From NCBI GenBank assembly GCA_029204225.1, contig MU833063.1, forward strand, positions 1 through 61,736: a stretch of 61,736 nucleotides of DNA. The letters are read 5' to 3'. Under the pieces are notes generated by a model. That model was not told the DNA's origin, made no database searches, and saw nothing but the letters and a program-made list of their open reading frames with translations. The DNA comes from Diphasiastrum complanatum (taxonomy: Eukaryota; Streptophyta; Lycopodiopsida; Lycopodiales; Lycopodiaceae). How positions within the stretch are numbered: the first letter of the stretch is position 1; each line of letters opens with the position of its first letter. Shown here piece after piece: positions 24,201-33,906 of this stretch. Both the position numbers and the translations under genes were made by a program.

Positions 24201-25324
24201 TGAAAATTCTTGAATCAGTCTTCTCCTTAGGTGAAACAAGCCTGATCAATAGGTATCTAGAAGTGATAAGGCTCATTGACCTAGAAAGTCCAATTTTCTG
24301 CAGGTGCACATCTTTACAGTCATGGCTGAGGAGGTGCTGGATGCGATTTGTGAGCGCTTGCACCAAAGACTTTACATTCAAGAGAGTCAGATTTTTGTTA
24401 CAGGAGGTTCTGTAGACAGGATGGTCTTTATTGTCCGTGGCCATCTTGAAACAGTAGGAAGTGATGGCAGTGTGACCATACTTCATGATGGAGACTTTTG
24501 TGGTGAAGAGCTGTTAATCTGGTCTCTACAGAATGCAGCAATACATGCAAGTGAGTGTTTTAAGGGCTGCTAATCTTTTAAGGGAGGTCAAATGTAAAAA
24601 TAATGCTTTTGTAGTGTGTTATGAAGCTTTCATTGTCACTTCAGAATTGGCTTAAACAACCAAGGCATGCCATGTCACTTGTACACTCATCTAGAGAAAT
24701 AATCGTGTCGATTGTCAGGTATTAGGTCCAGATTTAGTGCGTTGAAGCTCAGTGGAAAGAATGCAATTTCAAGCAGGACAGTCCGTTGTTTAAGTAGCGT
24801 GGAAGCATTTTCTCTTGAAGCAGACGATCTCGAATATGTCACAAAACACTACAGCAGAATCATGCGTAGTCCTAGAGTTCAAGGGGCAATCAGGTGAGTG
24901 GATGTAGGGGTTCATGAATACATTTGTAACGTTTTAGTGTAATGACAATAGTTGCCTTTCTGCTTATAATTTTAACTGGGGGATCTCCATAAAACACTAC
25001 ACCTATTCATTTGGAGTACCTACTAATCATTCATCAGGCCATCTATTTCCATAACCTCTTAAAGTGAATCTGTAGATAGATTCAGTAGTGTACTTATCCT
25101 TTGAAGTGTGGAATAGGTATCAGTCATCCTACTACAGAAGTTGGGCTGCTGGTCGCATTCAAGCTGCTTGGAGGTACCAGAAAAGAAAAAAGGCTGAAAC
25201 TTTTCATCTGCAGCATTCGGTGTCTTTTGAGGATATTCCTATGACTACTTTAGGCCACACAATATCTCAGAATACACTTATGCCTGCTTTAGGACACACA
25301 AGATCTCAAAATCACATGAGATAA
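3413..25324 (+). CDS. CNGC: Cyclic nucleotide-gated ion channel, CNGC19/20-type (3' nine exons)
   Basis: Plant cyclic nucleotide-gated cation channel, a plasma-membrane Ca2+/K+ channel with calmodulin/IQ control. Nine exons (3413-3550, 5311-5559, 5997-6260, 6381-6526, 6743-6820, 10725-10857, 24304-24550, 24719-24893, 25117-25324) join in phase to 545 codons plus stop. All introns are GT-AG. In order they give S3 (FFLDAIGVLPLPQ), S4/S5, a Cys-rich pore turret, the filter QISTLGGN, S6 ending in GNMQNFLQSLGRR, a C-linker with NWAATRGVNEE, a cNMP-binding domain with GDFCGEELLIW, and an IQ motif (RIQAAWRYQKRKK). The filter, the NWAATRGVNEE run and the short tail point to group IVa (Arabidopsis CNGC19/20) rather than groups I-III. 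The N-terminus and S1-S2 are not in view. No frame damage was seen, so the gene is probably functional despite a 13.4-kb intron. Confidence 0.95.
5311..5559 (+). CDS. CNGC: CNGC exon b: S4-S5
   Basis: 83 codons in phase 0 after acceptor ACTTGCAG. It holds the S4 region (RATVLFQYIPRMIRFLPLL) with spaced arginines and S5 (NLFIYLLAGHVVGSCWYLF), a signature stretch shared by plant CNGCs. Confidence 0.93.
5997..6260 (+). CDS. CNGC: CNGC exon c: pore turret
   Basis: 88 codons in phase 0. It begins RVNVCLRETC and carries the cysteine-rich extracellular turret (CLRETC, CSPSFLDCGNG) typical of group IV channels. It ends YALFWGLL directly before the filter exon, with donor GTAAGA. Confidence 0.92.
6381..6526 (+). 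CDS. CNGC: CNGC exon d: selectivity filter and S6
   Basis: Starts at CAA after ...TGTAG with QISTLGGN, the filter and pore mouth of the CNGC19/20 type. S6 follows (GLGLLLLALLIGNMQNF). An in-frame TAG overlaps the acceptor, which fixes the exon start. It ends in phase 2 (CGA AG|GTATGG). Confidence 0.93.
6743..6820 (+). CDS. CNGC: CNGC exon e: C-linker helix A'
   Basis: 78 nt completing RQLEMQLRRYDVEAWMKRR, the start of the C-linker that couples ligand binding to the pore. Acceptor GGCAG, donor GTAAGG. The phase fits both neighbours. Confidence 0.92.
8208..8723. repeat. Direct repeat, two ~180-bp copies 335 bp apart
   Basis: 8208-8386 and 8543-8723 are nearly identical. Both start ACGAATG(T/G)TGATTTGGATG, run through TGTCCTTCCTACATGAGGG, and end TGTGTAAAGGTTCT. 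The sequence between the copies is unrelated. This is either an imperfect tandem duplication or two ends of a small element. Confidence 0.92.
8817..8870. repeat. 54-bp foldback (20-bp arms)
   Basis: Arms 8817-8836 and 8851-8870 are reverse complements with one mismatch (GTACGGTTCACC... against ...GGTGAACCGTAC) around a 14-nt loop. The inner part is also a near-perfect palindrome (ACGGTTCTCAGAACCGT). The GGTTC/GAACC content resembles the subterminal repeats of the hAT element at 11.3-21.4 kb. Confidence 0.85.
10194..10357. repeat. Tandem duplication, 83-bp unit
   Basis: Two copies, starting at 10194 and 10277, of a unit beginning ATAACCTAGGTTGCTACAAA and ending near TTTGGATATTC. They differ by a few substitutions and a 2-bp indel, so the duplication is fairly recent. 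Confidence 0.92.
10725..10857 (+). CDS. CNGC: CNGC exon f: C-linker
   Basis: Acceptor CTGCAG, donor GTATTG. It encodes RVRQAGRFNWAATRGVNEEE and LPEDLHKQIRRNLCFELVKK, the C-linker core. NWAATRGVNEE is a strong group IV marker. The next exon is 13.4 kb away. Confidence 0.94.
11146..11287. mobile_element. LTR fragment, left part, split by hAT insertion
   Basis: Begins TGTCATGCCCACGACTGG and matches, in the same order, the reverse complement of 43.6-43.76 kb, where the sequence is a gypsy 3' LTR. It stops at GGTCTATC, and the match resumes at 21400 beyond the hAT element. It is therefore a solo or truncated LTR in the CNGC intron that later received the hAT insertion. Confidence 0.85.
11280..11287. 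repeat. hAT target-site duplication, left copy
   Basis: GGTCTATC, 8 bp, identical to 21400-21407. The undisrupted LTR copy near 43.59 kb carries the octamer once. Eight bp is the canonical hAT duplication length. Confidence 0.93.
11731..11875. repeat. Tandem duplication, 77-bp unit
   Basis: The unit starting ACTAGTGACCACTG recurs 77 bp later (11808). Both copies continue CACTGACTAGTCTGATTATT and end GGATATTAAAT. It lies in the left subterminal part of the hAT element. Confidence 0.9.
12511..15740 (-). pseudogene. hAT transposase (BED finger, DUF659-like, hATC), interrupted
   Basis: DNA-cutting transposase of the hAT superfamily, read right to left. 15740-15480 has a BED-like zinc finger (RDPLWVH..., W-T-C-R-Y, GGPTRIKAHLL). 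15365-14940 has a Pro/Ser linker, then RAIAEAEVAVRQLFYACDLPF. 14940-14740 has a DUF659-type segment (CTIISDGWSDTRRRHILNI). 14203-13900 has VVTNNASNC and YPHIFWTPCVAHCLDLL. 13740-13350 has LERLLKVHQGLRQMVV and DEARSIVVGLQPI. 13200-12960 has WEWFHKPLHAMAHTY. 12800-12540 has the hATC dimerisation block (SWWSKFG, LAIRILSQD, ACERNWS, KKKRNRLSSAQLERLVYVH). Some gaps are introns and others are frame changes. There is an in-frame stop in the BED region. Probably inactive, but recently so. Confidence 0.93.
15756..16500. repeat. CT and CA microsatellite block
   Basis: (CT)n at 15756-15780 and long, interrupted (CA)n from about 16017 to 16500, with the pure core at 16257-16320. Long His/Thr reading frames through this block are repeat artefacts. 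It lies just upstream of LINE ORF1 and may be its 5' UTR or a landing site. Confidence 0.9.
16625..17452 (+). CDS. LINE ORF1: Ser/Pro-rich repeats plus coiled coil
   Basis: ATG at 16625 starts MAKKKGSPRSPPSPS. Residues 10-140 are a low-complexity Ser/Pro/Leu region with imperfect repeats around TPSLALPTPSLPA. Residues 155-250 form a coiled coil (MEQITLESSYLRIEMGQMK, IQELEERIEQHKAETETL). No RRM or CCHC knuckle is visible, so RNA binding would rest on the coiled coil and basic ends, as in some L1-type ORF1 proteins. The frame is open far upstream only because of the CA repeats; I chose the first ATG after them. It ends in TAG, with ORF2 following in the same frame. Confidence 0.75.
   Translation: MAKKKGSPRSPPSPSLPPPSPSLPDSTPSLALPTPSLPAPSFVASSLPSLTPSLPTTSPTPSLALPTPSLPAQPTPAPPTPSLALPTPSLPAQTNPTPPTLSLALPTPSLASIPSFLPAQQALSPPPSSLALSFLHGSPAPSHYPLSFPKEVYSPTKAFEQYLLSCMEQITLESSYLRIEMGQMKTTIQAMAIEKQTMMARIISSEETLSRKEEPASTTKIQELEERIEQHKAETETLASLFKEDGKEGTHKALGKSVIYRDGKARYIDPQKSEA
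17453..20991 (+). pseudogene. LINE ORF2: APE endonuclease, reverse transcriptase, CCHC
   Basis: Target-primed reverse transcription enzyme. APE-type endonuclease 17504-18330: LSLWNCNGI, LTETHE, LGGDFNAR, VSDHSYL. Reverse transcriptase about 18980-19700: IHPIHKGGDP, CCFVDFRKAFD (motif A), GVKQGCPLSPTLF, LYADDVVLLS (catalytic motif C). A C-terminal domain has a C-x2-C-x7-H-x4-C knuckle (CSMC...HFLFRC) and a very basic tail (RQQRRHRQPIRRQRSR). Defects: a frameshift between about 17860 and 17880 within the endonuclease, TGA at 19312 and 19597, and a probable in-frame loss of about 40-60 residues of RT fingers near 18980 (KYAPG joins TNLIHPIHK). There is no ATG near the start; the frame is continuous with ORF1 through its TAG. 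Confidence 0.93.
21200..21253. repeat. TTTC/CT tail of the LINE
   Basis: (TTTC)n then (CT)n directly after AATAAAA. This position and composition fit the simple-repeat 3' tail of a non-LTR element. Confidence 0.8.
21400..21545. mobile_element. LTR fragment, right part, with hAT duplication copy
   Basis: Begins with the second GGTCTATC (21400-21407) and continues AGTGAGTCATTGG... to TATAAGTATACC, matching the minus strand of 43.45-43.59 kb. With 11146-11287 it reconstitutes one LTR interrupted by the hAT element. Similarity fades after about 21545. Confidence 0.88.
21546..24303 (+). other. Remainder of the 13.4-kb CNGC intron
   Basis: AT-rich, no ORF over 115 codons with recognisable content, no repeats that I can name. 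The pyrimidine tract and CTGCAG acceptor at its end precede the cNMP-binding exon. Confidence 0.75.
24304..24550 (+). CDS. CNGC: CNGC exon g: cyclic-nucleotide-binding domain
   Basis: Begins VHIFTVMAEEVLDAICERL, then the beta-roll (MVFIVRGHLETVGSDG) and the phosphate-binding cassette GDFCGEELLIWSL. It ends in phase 1 at donor GTGAGT. All key cassette residues (G-E-x2) are kept. Confidence 0.95.
24719..24893 (+). CDS. CNGC: CNGC exon h: end of cNMP domain
   Basis: 175 nt encoding VRCLSSVEAFSLEADDLEYV and SPRVQGAIR, the helix B/C region after the cassette, including the plant calmodulin-binding C-helix. Phase-consistent with both neighbours; donor GTGAGT. Confidence 0.93.
25117..25324 (+). CDS. 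CNGC: CNGC exon i: IQ motif and C-terminus
   Basis: Encodes YRSWAAGRIQAAWRYQKRKK, a plant CNGC IQ (calmodulin) motif, followed by two imperfect copies of a short repeat (TTLGHTISQNT, PALGHTRSQNH) and stop TAA at 25322. A possible polyadenylation signal AATAAA follows at 25403. Confidence 0.92.
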
Positions 25325-28300
25325 TGATCAGAAATATTGCTGCAGACAAGGAGCAAAGCAGCAATGTTTTCCTTTTCCATAGGGATCTTCTGTCGGCTGT
25401 ATAATAAATTTCTTTTTGCTTCGATTCTCTACACTGATTAAAGACTATGATCAAGCAGTTTTGAAAGAGCCTTCTGCCTCAAGATTGTGCAGCAGAACTT
25501 TGCACATGCCACTATGACAAAATCCGAGGCAAAGGGACAATGAAGTACACCATATAAGCCATAGTTCCATGCCTGTGTATTTCAATACCCGAGTCAAGAT
25601 GCAGCCTAACAAACGTAATTTGCTCGCGAACACTAATATGACACTGGAAGTTTTATGTCCAAGTGACAGCTGCTGATAATGTTCTGAAGCATACTGCGTA
25701 CTTTCTAATGGTCCAACAGTTGTTTACAGTTGAAAATGTGTAAAGAGACTTTCATATTTACCATTTTTTATTTGTTAAAAACTGGTCCAGGAAAACAAAG
25801 CAATTGATCATGTTCCAACCTCAAGATGCAAAACCGTCTTATGCTGTATGTACTGAAAGATTTCAATAAGCACTTTTGTCGGACACTGCCCACTTTCTGA
25901 AATAAAAGTAACCTTCAGTGTCATACCATGCCGGCTTGTTGCTTTTCATGACTCAATTCTGCTTGATGTTTTGTGTTTATACCAAATAAGAGCAACATCA
26001 CCTCCTAAATTTCAACTCTTCCTAGACTTAACTTGACCAATCCTAGTGGTAAAACAGTTTTGTTAATTATACTGATAATTCAGAGGTATACATTTGCAGT
26101 CTGCAAGTGATTACAATATGTAGGTTGAAGCCCTTTGTTGATATGCTTATTTGAAGTAGCAAAGGTGTTAATAATGCTCAAGTATATATAACCTTATTAG
26201 GTCTTTGTCTACTACTTAATGTACAATGTATGTTTGTGCATAGAATGCTAGTACAGGTATTTTGCAATATTGCTAAAATAAAAAGAAACTTTTTAGAAAC
26301 ATCGCATTTATCAAGTTCATCTACATTACGAATACATCAATAACTAAGCTTTGTTCTTTTTCTTTTAGTATGTTTGGTGATCACATGTAGAGATTCTTTT
26401 GCCACAAAAAATGAGAATTTAATGATCTAATGTACAAATAACTGAGTAAATGCTTGTGCTCTTATATCTACAAATGTTAAGGTTCACAAGGGCAAATCAA
26501 AACTACGAGAGAAATGACCTTTTCAAGTTTGCAAGGTTCACCCTAAAGGAGTGGAGTTTGACTACTTAAATGACATAGCTTATGAGACACAAGTGAATGG
26601 TGGCCAGATTTAGTTGCTACTATGTAGACAATTTTAAGCCTACTTTAGATTGTCCGGTTTCATTTGATGGGGAGGGGATGCCATGCCTTTGAGAAAGCCA
26701 CAAAATTCATATAAAAGCAAAATGACGATATAGAAACCATAAACGAAACAAAACCCGTACAAAAGAATTTAATCTTGTAGGGGAAGCCAATTGAGATATG
26801 AAAATTCCTCCTTGGAGAACATAAGTGCAAGCAGTAACTTGAAAGTAGCTTTTCCAATCTTTTGTTTCTTCCCACCCTTGTATACCTTTTATATTTTTCA
26901 TTCTGCATTTCATCAGCATATCATTGCGACATGTGCCAATGTAATTTGGTGTATCCATCTATTGAAATCTATGGGACTAAAAAACTAAGAATTTCACCTA
27001 GTCTCCCACGAGACATGTTCCTGTGATTTATCAATTTGGTGGTATTCAAAATATCATTTGATCCCAACATCATCCACAATAACAAGACTAATTGATGGGT
27101 CATCGCAAACAAGGACTTCCAATATACTCCATTTATTTGGATTGATCTTATTTTGGTACGTTTTGAGTGTCACCTGAGATTGTTCACTACAATAAGGTAG
27201 GGTTTATGTTGTTATGAAGCCAGTCAATTGGGTGCTAATTTGTAATGCCCTAGGAGTCACACACACACACACACATACACAGACACATAGCTCTAATGGT
27301 CGTTTTCAACCATGTTGAGTAATAGCTTCACCATGTTTTCCAATGGATCCACAATAGATTTGCATTTGTGTGTTAATTCCTAAAGATGTTCATTAGAATT
27401 TGAAAAACTTTCAAACTGAAAAATCCATGCCAAAACTCTTTTGAAAGCAATGTTGCTGCAAAACTCGTCCAATGGACATTCGAAAGGTTCCCCCCTCCAA
27501 AATTGACTTTCATTGTGACTAATAACACATTTCTTGAAATTGCATTGTTTCATTTCGAAAACATCTTTACCTCTATACATTGTGGTCTCACCAAGTAAAT
27601 TCCACAAATACTTGAGATGACGTATTTTGGCCTTGCACACCATTTTGGCCTCAGCACTCTCAAAGAAAGATTTATAGAGATTTTTCTCCCATGTGATTTG
27701 AAATAGTCTCTAGACCTCTCCAAATTTTGTTCTTTTTTGTTTTTGTTTTGTTTTCTTTCTTCAAACCTCCATTGTCCAAAATTGAAAGACATTATGGATG
27801 TTGTCTTGAAAGATACTAAAACATCAAATTTTTAGTTTGCTTCAAAGTTTGTAACAAAACTTCTCCATGTATCAATTCATTGTTGTATATATTGGTATGT
27901 GCTTCTTGAAAGCAACATTTGTGAAATATTGATCCATTGGATAATGGATTCAGAATTGCATTCCCTCATTTTTGGTAAATTCTTTTGATTATTATTTAAA
28001 CGATTGCGGAATTAACAACTATAGTTTTTTTTGCTCCACAACCACTGAACTTAAGTTATCCTAATCTTCAAAAGGGAATCATATCATATTTTTGTCGATT
28101 AAATTGTCGAATTATTCATGTGTTGCTTTTGTATCCAAATGTTTCTTGATGCTTGGCTTCCTTTGCCTTCATGACCCTTAGCCTTCGAACAATTCTTTGA
28201 AACTTAAGATACATTTACTTGGGCATATTTTATTTACATGATAAAAAAAGTACATTAAATTAGTTACAATATTGCAAAAATTGCCATTTGCATAAAACGG

Positions 28301-29495
28301 ATTTTCAAATTATCTATACCATTATTCATCAGAGTCATTCTCAAGTATTACTAAAAATAGCTTAATGCTATTTAACAAATTATTGAAGACGGAAAAAACA
28401 TTGAAAAAAATCGTAGTTGCATTGCATGTTATGATATAACAATCATTTGAAGATCGCTTTTGAAATTTCATCTTTCCATAGTAACTTATAATTGCTTTGA
28501 ACATATCCAATACAAGCAAATGTGCCATATTGGCACATTTCTTGGATTTGTGCTCCATTCATTGCATTTTATTCTAGAAATCGAGATGATTGAGTATATA
28601 GGCTTGAGACTTTTAAATTTTTGATAAGAGAAATGCCATACAGCCGCCCTCCCCCCCTCCTCCAAACTTTAATGTGAAACATCCCTATGAACAAAGGGAA
28701 TTCCAAGGTCTTTGACTTTTGAAATATATAGCAAGGTCATTGTTTTAACCTTAGGATTTCCTTCGTCTTTTTAGCATCAAAAGGTTTCTTCATCAAATAA
28801 TTGCATCCATAACTAAGTTCTCTTCCATAGGTTAGACTGAATCAAAACCAAAATTCTTTGTTGGAGTAAAATCTAATTTATTTTACAATCTAATATATAT
28901 TTTTCTTTTATGCCATTAACTTGTTTTTTTATCACCTAAACCAAATTATTTCTAAGATCTCTCATAAATAGTTACAACTTTGTGATGAAATAATTTTGAG
29001 ATCTATTAATTTGTAAGTTTTTTAAGCATTTGTTTATGATGTAATTTTCTTCTTGAAATTCTTCTAATTTTCAAACACATTTTAGTGTGAAAAATCATAA
29101 ACATTGATGTCTATGCATTTGACCATAGATGTATCTAATAAGATCACTCATTTAGGTAAAGACGGAGCAATAATCATCTTCTCTTCACCCAAAATTATAG
29201 TAAGACGTGTTCTAAAATTTTGCAAGCATCATTCTCCACACTAATAATTAGCTTTAAAAAAATCGGTCAAAATTTGTTTAAGTAGCAAAAAAATCATTAT
29301 GCGCATGTACATCATTTATCGCCTACTTGTATGATATATCTAACAATAGATTTTTTATTAAAATTGTTTTACCATGGACTTATACAAGTCACAAAGAAGA
29401 CGAATTTAGTGGACATCATGCAATGGAAGTCTTTATGCATGCAACGCTTTCAAAAATCAGTATATTAATTAAGGGTTTGCAATTTTGTTCAACAG
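25325..29495. other. Gene-free AT-rich stretch
   Basis: Channel 3' UTR followed by intergenic DNA. Only short frames without family resemblance on either strand. A short (CA)n lies at 27259-27285. I see nothing else to annotate. Confidence 0.7.
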
Positions 29496-29567
29496 GGAGG
29501 TATAGCTTAGTGGTAGAGCAATCGGCTGCAGTCCGATAGGTCACCGGTTCGACTCCGGTTGCCTCCT
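29496..29567 (+). tRNA. tRNA-Cys (GCA)
   Basis: 72 nt fold into a full cloverleaf. The acceptor is GGAGGTA/TGCCTCC with discriminator T, the D arm is TAGCTTAGTGGTAGAGCA, the anticodon stem is ATCGG/CCGAT around CTGCAGT (anticodon GCA), and the T arm is ACCGG-TTCGACT-CCGGT. There is no intron and no encoded CCA. The A box (TAGCTTAGTGG) and B box (GGTTCGACTCC) are intact. The D and T arms match nuclear plant tRNA-Cys; the acceptor stem differs from the common GGGTCCA form. Nuclear rather than organellar in type. Confidence 0.95.
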
Positions 29568-30151
29568 GTTCTTACTTCTCCAATGTCTGCAACAATGGTG
29601 TTGCGATTGGAGAAAGAAAGATTTTGGTATAATAAGTGTAGATTTTTATTTATTTACATGCACACCATTTATTTCCCATAAGCTCTGCGTGACCCTGCCA
29701 TGTTGGTCGATGCCTTTCATGTCTTTAAACATAGAATGGAACTCTTTTCTCTATCTATTCTAGCCCACAAAACAAAAACTATGCGTTAGCTTAAGAATAG
29801 TAAGGTACATCTGGATTCTGAAGGATAGGAACGCTTTGTGGAACTCATGTTTGAATGCAAGCCTGAAATGGGTTTGGAGTTACAGGAACTAGTAGACCGG
29901 CATTTTGGGAGAACAGGTTGGTTTTTTCAATGTTTCCAAAATTTTGGTCAATAGAATATTATGCATTTTGCTTAAAAGCAAGTACTTTGCTTTCCCATTA
30001 GGTGAAACACCCTTTGTGTTTTATGACTCTATGCACACATCTAATAGTGATAAGCTTTTACAAGTAAAATGGCAAGCATTGCCAACACACCACAATCCCT
30101 GGATACCACATGATATAAGAGAAAAATACGAGTACTGCTAAATACAAAATC

Positions 30152-30194
<43 letters not shown>
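30152..30194. repeat. (GA)n microsatellite
   Basis: Pure GA repeat of about 43 bp in intergenic sequence. Confidence 0.97.
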
Positions 30195-30196
<2 letters not shown>

Positions 30197-30297
30197 GGAG
30201 AATAAGAAGCTAGGCTATTAATTAGCATTGTTTAGCTTGTGTGGTCAACTAAGTGTGAATTAAAATAGGAGATTAAAATTTGTACAACACATTGAGT

Positions 30298-30560
30298 ACT
30301 TGGTTTGTACTATATGTCATATTTGCTAGGATTTTGGGATGATTGCATTGGTTCAAAACTTGTACAGCTCTACACATTTACTTGGTTTGTAGTTTGTACT
30401 ATATGTTGTATTTGTTGGGATTTTGGGATGATTAGAGTGGGGATTCAATTTTTAAAACTTCAAAGTTTATACAACTCTACACATCAAGTACCTAGTTTGT
30501 ACTATGTAGTGTATTTGGTAGGATTGTGGATGATTGTAATTGGGTTCAATTTTACACATC
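30298..30560. repeat. Degenerate tandem repeat, ~95-bp unit, three copies
   Basis: Three successive units share TTTGTACTATATG, TATTTG(C/T)T(A/G)GGATTTTGGGATGATT and a CTCTACACAT(T/C) end. The reading frame across it (127 codons) is a by-product of the repeat. Confidence 0.85.
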
Positions 30561-30749
30561 TCCTATTGGCTTGTGTAGAAGGGTGGAAAGCCCTTCACAT
30601 GGTCATTCTCTATGGGGCCACCCAAAAGCTCTCATTATGTGCCTTTAAGGTCCATCATAGAAACGTGTGGTTGAACACCCAAATTTAGTACAAGGTCCCT
30701 CATACATATCCCTATAACTAAAGTTGTTTACTCATTTTTCCTTTGTTTT

Positions 30750-30975
30750 TTTAATGCTCCATAAAATAGAAAAATTTACCTTTGTTCCTACCACAAAGTA
30801 AAACCTTGTGGCAAAACTCCCATGTGAACATCCAATAACTAAATGACACCTAGTTTATCCTATGTATTTAACGACCCCCTCAAATAGCAAAATCTACCTT
30901 TGCTTTGGTACAAGGTAAAACCTATTAACAAAACTTTGATGTCGACAATTGTTCATTGAATGACACCTAGCTCTT
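30750..30975. repeat. Degenerate tandem repeat, ~122-bp unit, two copies
   Basis: Both copies have AATAGAAAAATTTACCTTTG-like starts, an AAGTAAAACCT core and end in AATGACACCTAG. Confidence 0.75.
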
Positions 30976-32057
30976 TAAATTTCCATTAATTGGTTGCCCA
31001 CATCAACCTTCTGCATCACACAAAATATGTGCATTAATGCCCTTCAAGTGAATTAACCCATGGGCTTTAATGACATAGTGCTCAACACAACTAATACCTT
31101 GGGTCCGTGGCCTTTTGGTTGGAGGGAACTCACCATGGCAACTATGCATACAACAACTTACAAAATGAACCACAAGAATGTGGCTAATTTTTTTTAAGTA
31201 TGTAGGAAAATTGAGTGTTTAGAGACCTTTTTCACCAAGTAAATCTGTCATGAGATTATGGTGAGGGTGGTAAGTCAAGCCACAATTGAACATCAACTCA
31301 AAGGTCACACGACACTTTATTTTTGCGGCTAATTTATGCCATGAGAGACTTTTATGCAAAAGTAGTGTAGCCAACAAGCATAAGAAGGGAGGCTAACCTT
31401 GAGTTGGTTTCCCAATTAAATAACTAGACTAGCATGCTAATCTTGCATTAGTTTCTTAAGGAAACAACTAAACTACTACCATTTTGCCATGTAAGTGCCA
31501 AGGGATGCGGAGCCCAGCTCGCTCTTAGCATTATTTCATTGGTGATCTTTTGATTGAGTTTAAGTACTGCTTTAGATCTAATGTTGCCTTATTTACAATT
31601 GTTGTCATCAATTGCCACTAAGGGAACCATGTCATTGCCTCATTATGCCTCTCATTGTTACGATAGTACGAGCTTCGCTAAAGGCCACCCTATTGTGTTT
31701 CTATATTGGCTATAAGAATAGTGACTAACTGGTTAGCACTAGTATATATAACTTAGCTTAATATAATCTACTACTTTTCCAATAGCTAATTATTGACCAT
31801 TCAATACCTATTTGCATGCTGAATAGATTTTGAATTTATTGGTCAAAGTTTGCAAGAAGACATCCATTTTCGGCCATTGGATGACCAATGTTGGGTTAAC
31901 GATACACTCCAAGGAACTCATCCATGTCGTCTGTTTGGTCATCCAATGCCAGTGTCCATGAATTTCAACATAATGAGACATAAATGCATGCATGTAGTGC
32001 CAAAATTCTCATCTTGCCAATATATTAAAACCACGCTAACCTGAAAATCAAAATCAT
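30976..32057. other. Gene-free stretch
   Basis: No recognisable coding or structured feature on either strand. Confidence 0.65.
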
Positions 32058-32091
32058 AATGTTCTCTCCCTCTCCCCTCTCCCCCCCCCTT

Positions 32092-32211
<120 letters not shown>

Positions 32212-33827
32212 GAATTTCTCAAAGGGCCCATTTACACCTTAAGTTTTGGATTTGCAACAATACCAACTGATAAAAGATTGTTCCTTAGTCTTGGAACATA
32301 TCAAACATTGTCAATTTTTCTTATCTTTCCATTTTGGCATTTCATTGGCATCACCCTAAATGCTTTTGATATGTAGTTTTGTTCCATCCACCTATCCAAC
32401 CTCATCTCGATCATTGAATCTTGAGAATGAATCTCTCCTAGAGGTCATGTGCTTCGCCGGCTTCAATATCAATGTACAATCAGTAAGGAATCTATTTTCT
32501 CTTCCTCTTGTAGCTAAGGCATGATCCATCGACCTTTTTTTACTCATAATATCCTTTGTTCTTCCTGTAGTAGCAATCCACCAAGCTCCTCATAGCTGGG
32601 CCATCTCTTCCTTGCTGAAATGCTCATGATGAAGGTTTGATATGAATCCTAGAAACTGTTCAATGTCAATTGTACAATCTCTCATTCATTGACTCTTTCT
32701 CCAACTACTAGTAATTAGTCTTTAAAATCCTTGATCCAGAGCAAGTGTTCTACAATTGTGGCATCTTCATCTATTTGCAATGTATGTAATTTTGACTTCT
32801 CTGCGAGAGTTCAGGCAAGTTGAATCTTAGGAACTCTCGCATGCCATCAAGATCACCTTACCAACTCTCGCAGACAACATAAATGGAATCAGGGCAGTGA
32901 AACTGACATGCCTTATGGTCAGATCTTGAAAATCATCAAAATTGAGCAATTTGTATGGGGTCTTAGAATTTTGTAAAGAAGGTCCCTGCAAAAATTGGTA
33001 TGGAATTGAGCAGTGGAAAGTGCACTTCTCCTATTACGCACTCTAACTCTCCTCTATATAAGCAGGAAATTCGAGTCATTTGGCACTTCATGCCGCGAAG
33101 CTCTTGCCGATTTACAAGTGAATTTTCAACTGTCTCCGTCTACAACCAAACTCCACACACGCCTTCCTCAACACTCATAACCACCTGCTCTACTCTCGTT
33201 TCCACCTGTTCCACCCCCATTCACTCAAAATCTATCATTTTCACTTTTTTTTTTGAGTCTTTTTTCCTTTTACTAAGCTTTTTTCTCCTTTTTCCATCCC
33301 CGGTCATTACCGCATCATACCCAGCCCTTACCTTACCTCTGGAATCTAGGTAATACGATCTTTCACTCAAGAGACAAGATCAAGAAAAATACCTCAACAT
33401 TTGCTCTAATTTGTAAGTTGCTCCACCAGTCTCGTTTTGATTTATTGCTTTTGTGCAAAAACTACAATTACAACTACCCAAGCGCATAGACAATTTTTTG
33501 CTTTTCCAAGCGATTCTATTATCCACATCTATTGTAATTTGACTTGTATTTATGAATACTTTGTTGAGAGAGAAGCATAATGTGCTTGTGTTTCTTTCTT
33601 GTAGAGAATATGACTCATAAAGATGCATAAGTTGGACTTGCAAAAAAATTTAAGTTGTAGGAAAGGTTCTCACTCACCATCCTTTACACTTGGGAAGATG
33701 CTTGGGAAGGTCGTTATAGTGACCTTTGCACATGATTCAACGATTGTTCAATTACGGTCCCTCGCCATGATTTTTTGTCTGTTTTAGCAGGTGCAAATGT
33801 CACTACAAGAGCCATTGAAAACTAATT
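32212..33827. other. No secure gene; possible TATA promoter at 33055
   Basis: No domain-bearing ORF. TATATAAG at 33055-33062 lies 28 bp upstream of an ATG-led frame of about 88 codons (33090-33353) that is Ser/Thr- then Phe/Leu-rich. It resembles nothing known to me. It could be an LTR promoter or chance. Confidence 0.3.
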
Positions 33828-33906
33828 ACGCGGAGTGTGGTTGTTAAACCAAACCTTATGAATTCTTACGTGGAGTGTGGTTGTCAAACCAAACCCTATG
33901 AATTTT
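33828..33906. repeat. Tandem duplication, ~40-bp unit
   Basis: Two copies of ACG(C/T)GGAGTGTGGTTGT followed by AAACCAAACC(T/C)TATGAATT in direct succession. Confidence 0.88.

Noticed and set aside
33055-33353. TATA promoter plus 88-codon ORF
   Set aside because: The TATA box is plausible, but the ORF is low-complexity and without homology; kept only as a note in the gene-free entry.
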